This document shows positions 58,877-64,000 of a stretch of 64,000 nt of DNA, in pieces (position 1 is the stretch's first letter; every line of letters begins with the position of its first letter). Made by a program: the position numbers and the translations under genes. The notes beneath the pieces were generated by a model. The model made no database searches and was not told the DNA's origin. It saw only the letters and a list, made by a program, of their open reading frames with translations. The DNA is from DATBGS01 sp036557885 (GTDB lineage Bacteria; Chloroflexota; Ktedonobacteria; Ktedonobacterales; DATBGS01), in NCBI GenBank assembly GCA_036557885.1, contig DATBGS010000010.1, forward strand, positions 116,823 through 180,822. The letters are read 5' to 3'.

Positions 58877-60115
58877 TCACCCCTCATAGCGGCGGAACGC
58901 CAGCACCGCGTTATGCCCGCCAAACCCCATTGAATTAGAAACCACCACGTTCACCTTCGCTTCGCGCCCTTTGTTGGGCACATAATCCAGGTCGCAATCG
59001 GGGTCGCGTTCAAACTGATTGATCGTTGGCGGCAGGAAGCGATCATGCAGGCTCAGCACGCTAATGGCCGCTTCAATCCCTCCAGCAGCGCCCATCGTAT
59101 GCCCCGTCATAGACTTTGTGGAACTGACCGCCAGCTTATAGGCGTGCTCGCCAAAGAGGTTCTTGATGGCGTCCGTCTCGCTGCGGTCATTGTACTGCGT
59201 CGAAGTGCCGTGCGCGTTGATATAGCCCACCTCTTCAGGCGCAATGTTCCCCTTTTGCAGCGCCCGCCGCATCGCCCGCACCAGCCCGCGCCCGCCTGGG
59301 GCTGGCTCGGTGATGTGGTGAGCATCAGCCGTTGCGCCGTAGCCCACCAGTTCCGCGTAGATATGCGCGCCGCGTGCTTTCGCGTGTTCCATCTCCTCCA
59401 ACACCAGGATGCCCGCGCCCTCGCCCATCACAAAGCCATCGCGCCCGGCATCAAAGGGGCGGCTGGCGTGCTCCGGGTCGTCGTTGCGCCGCGAGGTTGC
59501 GTGCATATTCCCAAAGGATGCAATGGAGATGGGCTGAATGGCGGCCTCCGCGCCTCCAGCAATCATCGCAGTGGCATCGCCGCGCCGGATGGTTTCAAAC
59601 GCCTCACCAATGGCATGCGCCCCCGTTGCGCAGGCCGAGACAATCGCAAAGTTTGGCCCGCCCAGCCCCAGCGCAATCGAGATTGCGCCAGCCGCCATAT
59701 CAACGGGCGTCATCACAGTAAAGAATGGGCTGATGCGGTCTGGCCCGCGTTCATAGAGCAGCTTAAATTGCTCGTGCAACGTCACCAACCCGCCAATGCC
59801 GCTGCCAATGATGATGCCAATCTCTTCAGCCAGAGCAGCAATATCAAGTTTGGCGTCGTCTAATGCTTGCCTGGTCGCAGCAATGGCGAACTGTTGAAAG
59901 CGATCTGTGCGCCGGGTTTCTTTGCGTTCTATATACTTCAGCGGGTCAAAGTCCTTTGCTTCCGCAGCAATGCGTGTCTCACAGCCGCTGGGGTCAAAAT
60001 GGGTAATGGGGCCAACGCCAGAAACACCTTTCTTGAGCGCCTCCCAGCTTGATGCCGTGTCGTTCCCCAGGGGCGTGACCATGCCAATTCCGGTAACTGC
60101 CACACGTATAGCCAT
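58877..60115 (-). CDS. fabF: Beta-ketoacyl-ACP synthase II
   Basis: A 412-aa condensing enzyme of fatty-acid synthesis. The active-site Cys is in SACATGAHAIGEAF, the two His in NAHGTSTQYND and KSMTGHTMGAAGG, and the Lys in the latter. VAVTGIGMVTPLGND and NSMGFGGHNAVLAF are typical ends. Length and the GMVTPLG start fit FabF rather than FabB. It elongates acyl-ACP with malonyl-ACP. GAGGAGG lies upstream of the ATG. It stands alone without other fab genes, so it may be a second copy. Confidence 0.96.
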   Translation of the reverse strand: MAIRVAVTGIGMVTPLGNDTASSWEALKKGVSGVGPITHFDPSGCETRIAAEAKDFDPLKYIERKETRRTDRFQQFAIAATRQALDDAKLDIAALAEEIGIIIGSGIGGLVTLHEQFKLLYERGPDRISPFFTVMTPVDMAAGAISIALGLGGPNFAIVSACATGAHAIGEAFETIRRGDATAMIAGGAEAAIQPISIASFGNMHATSRRNDDPEHASRPFDAGRDGFVMGEGAGILVLEEMEHAKARGAHIYAELVGYGATADAHHITEPAPGGRGLVRAMRRALQKGNIAPEEVGYINAHGTSTQYNDRSETDAIKNLFGEHAYKLAVSSTKSMTGHTMGAAGGIEAAISVLSLHDRFLPPTINQFERDPDCDLDYVPNKGREAKVNVVVSNSMGFGGHNAVLAFRRYEG

Positions 60116-60267
60116 AGCGTCTGTTTCCTCCTCGCCTTGTGGCAGCCTCTCGCCGCCTTGTCATTTCCAGAAATATTGTATCATTCGAGCAAGAGCGTAG
60201 CCACCGCCTGCTGTTTCATCTCCTACTGCGCAACTGTTGGTAACGCCAATGAGAAGGGGGAGCGCCT

Positions 60268-60801
60268 ATGCTCAAGGGTGAAAAGGTGCTGCTGCGGGCC
60301 TTGCGAGACGAAGATATAAAGCAACTGGCCGAATTCAACAACGATGTGGAGTATGAACTGCTGGCCGGAGGCGACCCCTGGGAGCCGCAGACGTTTGCCC
60401 AGTTTGCAGCGCAGTGGCGGCATTGGGCGCGGCGCGGGCCGCTCTTTGCTATCGAGGCCGACGGCAAGCTGATTGGCACTTGTGGCCTCTTTCACTTTGA
60501 TGAAACCGCGCGCACCTGCGAACTGGGCATTGGCATCGGGGACCGCAATTACTGGGGGCGCGGCTACGGGCGCGATGCCCTGCGCGTCTTATTGAACTAT
60601 GCGTTTCGCCTGCGCAATCTGCACAAGGTGTGCTTGCGTGTGGATGGCATCAACGCGCGTGCCATTGGCTCATATCAGGCCGTTGGCTTTGTAGAGGAGG
60701 CGCGCCTGCGTGCCCATGTGTGGAATAATGGGCGTTACGTTGATGAGATTTTAATGGGCATCTTGCGCAGCGAATGGGAACAGGCGCAGCATGCCACTTG
60801 A
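60268..60801 (+). CDS. RimJ/RimL-type GNAT acetyltransferase
   Basis: A 177-aa GNAT protein: VLLRALRDEDIKQLAEFNND at the start, ELGIGIGDRNYWGRGYGRDALRVLL as acetyl-CoA motif A (RGYGRDA), and NARAIGSYQAVGFVEEARLR near the end, the pattern of ribosomal-protein and antibiotic N-acetyltransferases. The acceptor is unknown. GGGGAG precedes the ATG. It lies 14 nt upstream of the acuB-like gene and so belongs to the acetylation operon. Confidence 0.9.
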   Translation: MLKGEKVLLRALRDEDIKQLAEFNNDVEYELLAGGDPWEPQTFAQFAAQWRHWARRGPLFAIEADGKLIGTCGLFHFDETARTCELGIGIGDRNYWGRGYGRDALRVLLNYAFRLRNLHKVCLRVDGINARAIGSYQAVGFVEEARLRAHVWNNGRYVDEILMGILRSEWEQAQHAT

Positions 60802-60815
60802 ACACGAGGCGACAG

Positions 60816-61508
60816 ATGTTAGTCAAAGATATTATGGTTCGTGATGTCGTCACCGTCACCGAAAATGACACCCTTGAGCACGCCACCATCCTCTTGCGCC
60901 AGGGCCGCTTTCGCCATCTGCCAGTAGTGGAAATCTTACCCTGGCCCAACGATGTCAGGCCAGGGCCGCTGGTCTATCCTCCGCCCAGGCCGCCAATGGC
61001 AGCGATTGGTGTTCTGTCTGACCGCGACCTGCCAGGGGGCCGCATTGGTGCGGTTGACGCCGAGCACCTCAAAGGGCGACAGGTGCGCGAAGTGATGCAC
61101 CAGCCCGTCATCACGGTCAGCCCAACCACGCCCGTTGAGTACGCAGCAAAGCTCATGGCTGATAACGCCATTGGCTGCCTGCCGGTGGTGGTCGAGGATG
61201 CGCAAGATCGGCTGGTTGGCATTATCACCGAAAGCGACCTGTTTCATGCCCTGGTGCGCCTCGTTGGGGCACAGGAACCCAGCACCCGCCTGCGCCTGAT
61301 GCTCCATCATGGCAACGCCGCGCAGCTTGCCCACGCCCTTACTATCATTGCCAAACATAATGGCAGCATTGCCGGATTGATTGGCGAGCCAACGGATGAG
61401 CGTGGGCGCTGGCCGGTCATGGTGCGCATTCGCACTATTTATCCAGAGCCAATTCTGCGCGATCTGGCAGCAGCAGGCATTGAAGTTGAACATCCCGAAA
61501 CACTGTAG
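60816..61508 (+). CDS. AcuB-like protein: paired CBS domains with C-terminal ACT-like part
   Basis: A 230-aa protein. Two CBS motifs span about 1-150: MLVKDIMVRDVVTVTENDTLEHA with RFRHLPVVE and IGVLSDRDLPGG, then VREVMHQPVITVSPTTPVEYAAKLM with IGCLPVVVEDAQDRLVGIITESDLF. The last about 70 residues (HNGSIAGLIGE, PVMVRIRTI) look ACT-like. This is the AcuB arrangement. In Bacillus acuABC controls acetyl-CoA synthetase by acetylation, and AcuB probably senses a nucleotide. A longer insert (about 20 residues, Pro-rich) sits in the first CBS. It precedes the acuC-acuA fusion by 10 nt. Confidence 0.88.
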   Translation: MLVKDIMVRDVVTVTENDTLEHATILLRQGRFRHLPVVEILPWPNDVRPGPLVYPPPRPPMAAIGVLSDRDLPGGRIGAVDAEHLKGRQVREVMHQPVITVSPTTPVEYAAKLMADNAIGCLPVVVEDAQDRLVGIITESDLFHALVRLVGAQEPSTRLRLMLHHGNAAQLAHALTIIAKHNGSIAGLIGEPTDERGRWPVMVRIRTIYPEPILRDLAAAGIEVEHPETL

Positions 61509-61518
61509 GAGAAGACGA

Positions 61519-63465
61519 ATGGGTAGCAGCGATAAAGATAATCCGCCAGCGGTGTTGCAAAAAGCAGTTCCATCTGCGCCACCTCCGCCAGAAGTGGGCG
61601 TGATGTTTGTTCATGACCGCCAACTGGCGCAGTTCGATTTTGGGCCAGACCACCCCTTGCGCCCTGTTCGCCATGAACTGCTGGTGAGCTTGCTGGAGGC
61701 ATCGGGCATTCTCAAGCTGGACAGCGAAGAGGTGCTCAATCAGAAACCAGCCACCCGCGAAGAACTCCTGCTGGTGCATACCCCTGATTATGTTTCGACG
61801 GTTGCGCGTCTGAGCGAGTTCGATGGCGTCGCCATAGATGGCTTCACTGGTGAACCATCCATAGACCCGGAGCGCTACGGCTTTGGCCTGGGCGATAACC
61901 CCTCCTTTTCAGGCATGCACGATGTCTGCGCCCGCATTGCTGGCGGCACGCTGGCAGCGGCGCGTGCCGTCATGGAAGGCAAAGTGCGCCACGCCTTCAA
62001 CCCAACCGGCGGGCTGCATCATGCCCTGCGTGACCGCGCCTCTGGCTTTTGCATCTACAACGATACGGCGGTAGCAATTGCCGCGCTGCTTCAGGAATAC
62101 GAAGCGCGGGTGCTCTACGTGGATTTCGACGCCCATCACGGCGATGGCGTGCAGTGGGCCTTTTACGACGAGCCGCGCGTGATGACCGTCTCCATTCACG
62201 AAACGGGCCGCTATCTCTTCCCCGGCACTGGCGATGTGCTGGAGCTTGGGCAGGGCGCCGGGCGCGGCTTTGCCGTCAATCTGCCAATGGATGCGTTCAC
62301 CGAAGATGATTCCTGGCTGGAAGCCATCAACGCCATGATTCCCTCGCTGGTAGAAACGTTCCGCCCGGATATTATCTTTAGTCAGCATGGCTGCGACCCG
62401 CACGCCTTTGACCCGCTGACCCATCTTGCCACCACCACCCAGATTGCCGCCGCGCAAGCCAAACTCATCCACACGCTGGCCCATGAACAATGCCAGGGGC
62501 GCTGGGTCGCGTTGGGCGGCGGTGGCTATGATATTTATCGCGTCGTGCCGCGTGCCTGGTCGCTGGTCTGGTCGGAGCTTTCTGGCCGCCCGCTCCCAGA
62601 GAAGATTCCCAATGCCTGGCTGGACCGCTGGCAGCCAGAATGCCCTGACCCCTTGCCGCTGAAATTCCTGGATAATCCCGATGATTTCCCGCCCAAGCCG
62701 CGCCGCGCCGAGATTGAGCGACACAACCGGCGCATCGTCGCCCAGGCCCGGCGGCTGTTTTTGCCCGCGCAGGTGCGCCAGGCATTTCCCGCCGTTCGCC
62801 CGGAGGCCACCAGCACTGGCGTGCCCGACCTCTTGCGTGTGTCTGGGCGCCCACCAGAGCCGCGCACAAAAACACTGGAAACTGCCAAGGGCCAGGTTCT
62901 CCTGCGCGATTGGTGCCCGCCCTCACTGGTAGAGCGGCTGCACCCCGATGAGGGGTTGCGCGCGTTTGCGCGGCGCGCTGACCGCGAGCAAGAACTGCTC
63001 AAGCGCATTGCTGAGCGCCCAGACTCCGAATTAGTAGTCGCCCATACGCCCGATGGTATGCTGATTGGTCAGGTGAGCATCTGCGCCGCTGAGGGCTGGT
63101 GGGAAGGCATTGGCGACTTGTACGAAGTGGCGATTGAGATTAGTTCCAACTGGCGCAAGCTGGGCCTCGCCACGCAGCTTCTCAAGTTTGCGCTAGAGCC
63201 AGATTACCTTGAGGATGTCATTCTCTTTGCCCTGGGCTATGCCTGGCATTGGGATTTAGAGGAAACGGGCATGGGCAGCATGCGCTACGGTGGCATGATT
63301 CGCGGCCTTTTCCAGAGAGAGGGCTTTGAGCAAATGTACGCCAACGAACCCAACTTGCACCTGGACCCGGCCAACGTCTTCCTGGCGCGCATCGGCAGCA
63401 ACGCCCACCCAGGCGTCGTCGCGCTTTTCCGCGCCCGGCTCAGTTCGCCCGCCAGCTTCCGGTAG
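61519..63465 (+). CDS. AcuC-AcuA fusion: lysine deacetylase joined to GNAT acetyltransferase
   Basis: A 648-aa protein. Residues about 25-370 are a class I-type histone-deacetylase domain as in AcuC: FNPTGGLHHALRDRASGFCIYND, VLYVDFDAHHGDGVQWAF (zinc Asp/His), SQHGCDPHAFDPL and ALGGGGYDIYR. After a Pro/Arg-rich linker, residues about 455-648 match AcuA acetyltransferase, ending YAWHWDLEETG, GMIRGLF and HLDPANVFLARIGSN. Acetyl-CoA motif A is WRKLGLATQLL. In Bacillus these are separate opposing enzymes acting on a lysine of acetyl-CoA synthetase. ATG 61519 has AGGAG six nt upstream; the open frame before it lies in acuB. Confidence 0.92.
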   Translation: MGSSDKDNPPAVLQKAVPSAPPPPEVGVMFVHDRQLAQFDFGPDHPLRPVRHELLVSLLEASGILKLDSEEVLNQKPATREELLLVHTPDYVSTVARLSEFDGVAIDGFTGEPSIDPERYGFGLGDNPSFSGMHDVCARIAGGTLAAARAVMEGKVRHAFNPTGGLHHALRDRASGFCIYNDTAVAIAALLQEYEARVLYVDFDAHHGDGVQWAFYDEPRVMTVSIHETGRYLFPGTGDVLELGQGAGRGFAVNLPMDAFTEDDSWLEAINAMIPSLVETFRPDIIFSQHGCDPHAFDPLTHLATTTQIAAAQAKLIHTLAHEQCQGRWVALGGGGYDIYRVVPRAWSLVWSELSGRPLPEKIPNAWLDRWQPECPDPLPLKFLDNPDDFPPKPRRAEIERHNRRIVAQARRLFLPAQVRQAFPAVRPEATSTGVPDLLRVSGRPPEPRTKTLETAKGQVLLRDWCPPSLVERLHPDEGLRAFARRADREQELLKRIAERPDSELVVAHTPDGMLIGQVSICAAEGWWEGIGDLYEVAIEISSNWRKLGLATQLLKFALEPDYLEDVILFALGYAWHWDLEETGMGSMRYGGMIRGLFQREGFEQMYANEPNLHLDPANVFLARIGSNAHPGVVALFRARLSSPASFR

Positions 63466-63576
63466 GGCGGTGCTCGTAGCGCGGGCTGCTGTGCCCCTGC
63501 TTTGAGGGGCCAGCCCGCCAGGGCGGTGCTTGTAGCGCGGGCTGCTGTGCCCCTGCTTTGAGGGGCCAGCCCGCCG
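63465..63576. repeat. Two tandem copies of a 56-bp GC-rich repeat
   Basis: 63465-63520 and 63521-63576 differ at about two positions. Each holds GTAGCGCGGGCTGCTGTGCC and CCCCTGCTTTGAGGGG, plus an outer GGGCTG/CAGCCC pairing. Same family as fragments at 4.68, 31.87 and 54.03 kb. Confidence 0.85.
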
Positions 63577-63601
63577 GGGCGGGGCCTTGGGGAGCTACGT
63601 G

Positions 63602-63649
63602 CTTGTAGCCCCGGCCTCCGCCGTGCCCTTCTGTCTTAGGGTGCCGGGC
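63602..63649. repeat. Copy of the CTTGTAGCCCCGGC/CACCCTAAGAC repeat
   Basis: Begins CTTGTAGCCCCGGCCTCCGC and ends TCTTAGGGTGCCGGGC, i.e. the reverse orientation of the 31.9- and 41.47-kb elements, one G/C change apart in the centre. Confidence 0.8.
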
Positions 63650-63669
63650 AGGGGCGGGGTCTTGGGGCG

Positions 63670-64000
63670 CTACGCCGCCAGCGTCACCAGCGCCTTCCAC
63701 GCCAGCCCTGTCAGCACACCCGCCAGCCTGCGCACCGCCCCGCGCTGGCGCACCTGCTGGCGCAGCACCGCGACGATTTCCTCCAGCCGCTCCCAATGCG
63801 CGGCAATTGCTCGCGTCCGCGCCGCTTCCAGCAGCTCCCAGCCTGGCCCGCGCTGCACGATGGGCACCAGTTCCAACGCCTCCACCAACTCGATAACCTC
63901 CTGCTCCAGCACCGCCAGCACGCCTGCCGTCTCCTCGCGCAGCGCGGGCTGGCTCCACAGCGGCTTCAGCAGCCGCGCACTCGCCAGCCGCTCCAGCCCG
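63670..64000 (-). CDS. Hypothetical helical protein, C-terminal part (cut by window edge)
   Basis: The frame stays open to the right edge (110 codons seen), reading ...LERLASARLLKPLWSQPALR, EETAGVLAVLEQEVIELVEA and ending GLAWKALVTLAA. It is rich in Leu/Ala/Glu/Arg with heptad-like spacing, so probably helical. No family recognised. Strong GC-rich codon bias in all frames makes chance open frames common here, but the amphipathic pattern is coherent. The start lies outside the window. Confidence 0.5.
   Translation of the reverse strand, partial: GLERLASARLLKPLWSQPALREETAGVLAVLEQEVIELVEALELVPIVQRGPGWELLEAARTRAIAAHWERLEEIVAVLRQQVRQRGAVRRLAGVLTGLAWKALVTLAA

Noticed and set aside
61381..61518. 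Extended start of the AcuC-AcuA fusion
   Set aside because: The extension lies inside the acuB-like gene and has no similarity. ATG 61519 has AGGAG at ideal distance.

Overview
The window (64 kb, GC-rich, dense, few long gaps) reads as DNA of a Gram-positive-type or monoderm environmental bacterium. A Ktedonobacteria-like member of the Chloroflexota is the best guess. The clues are a Ser/Thr kinase with an external beta-propeller, a membrane-anchored sedolisin, a P22-type antirepressor N-domain gene, a PIG-V-like mannosyltransferase, long XRE-TPR regulators, and no outer-membrane or LPS genes. This placement is inference from gene content, not from a marker tree. No rRNA, tRNA, CRISPR array or transposase was seen.

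Layout. 1-3.3 kb (minus): SDR, threonine dehydratase-like enzyme, EamA exporter and D-amino-acid oxidase. 3.3-4.7 kb: a hairpin-rich gap and the antirepressor-like gene. 4.7-15.7 kb: PIG-V-like glycosyltransferase, kinase/propeller receptor, PIG-L deacetylase, single-domain response regulator, anchored sedolisin, two hotdog thioesterases, a lipoprotein, a glycerophosphodiesterase and two small ORFs. 15.7-24.1 kb: a complete plasmid-type replication/partition module. It has an XRE-ScpB-like fusion, three 18-bp palindromes, parA, parB, ten direct and two inverted 20-bp iterons, AT-rich 16-bp tandem repeats and a 700-aa putative initiator. A fourth copy of the palindrome lies at 24.1 kb beyond patA/lrp. 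Housekeeping-type genes (pdxS, rsmI, fabF, a class A PBP) on the same DNA suggest a chromid or megaplasmid, or a plasmid integrated in a chromosome.

24-32 kb: a membrane protein, then pdxR-like regulator, pdxS, a decayed acetyltransferase, leucine-type dehydrogenase, PaiB-like FMN protein and a PLP decarboxylase, all rightward. This looks like amino-acid catabolism together with supply of its PLP cofactor. 32-42.3 kb: orphan histidine kinase, AlkA and a PfkB kinase, penicillin-binding protein, methyltransferase, nucleotidyltransferase, RsmI, a 231-bp MITE-like element and rhomboid protease. 42.6 kb: aquaporin. 43.4-51.9 kb (minus): a tight three-gene operon (1008-aa helical protein, 764-aa HTH-AAA ATPase, 503-aa AAA ATPase with a C-terminal HEPN-like motif) downstream of an XRE-TPR regulator. 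I could not assign this operon to any described system.

52-64 kb: pruA, tandem GNAT, lytic transglycosylase, a LexA-like winged-helix protein without a peptidase domain and with GAAC-N4-GTTC operators, patatin, methyltransferase and fabF. These are followed by an operon of GNAT, acuB-like and a fused acuC-acuA. That fusion places a lysine deacetylase and a lysine acetyltransferase in one polypeptide. Small GC-rich inverted-repeat elements of one family are scattered through intergenic DNA at about 4.7, 31.9, 34.1, 41.4, 54.0 and 63.5 kb.
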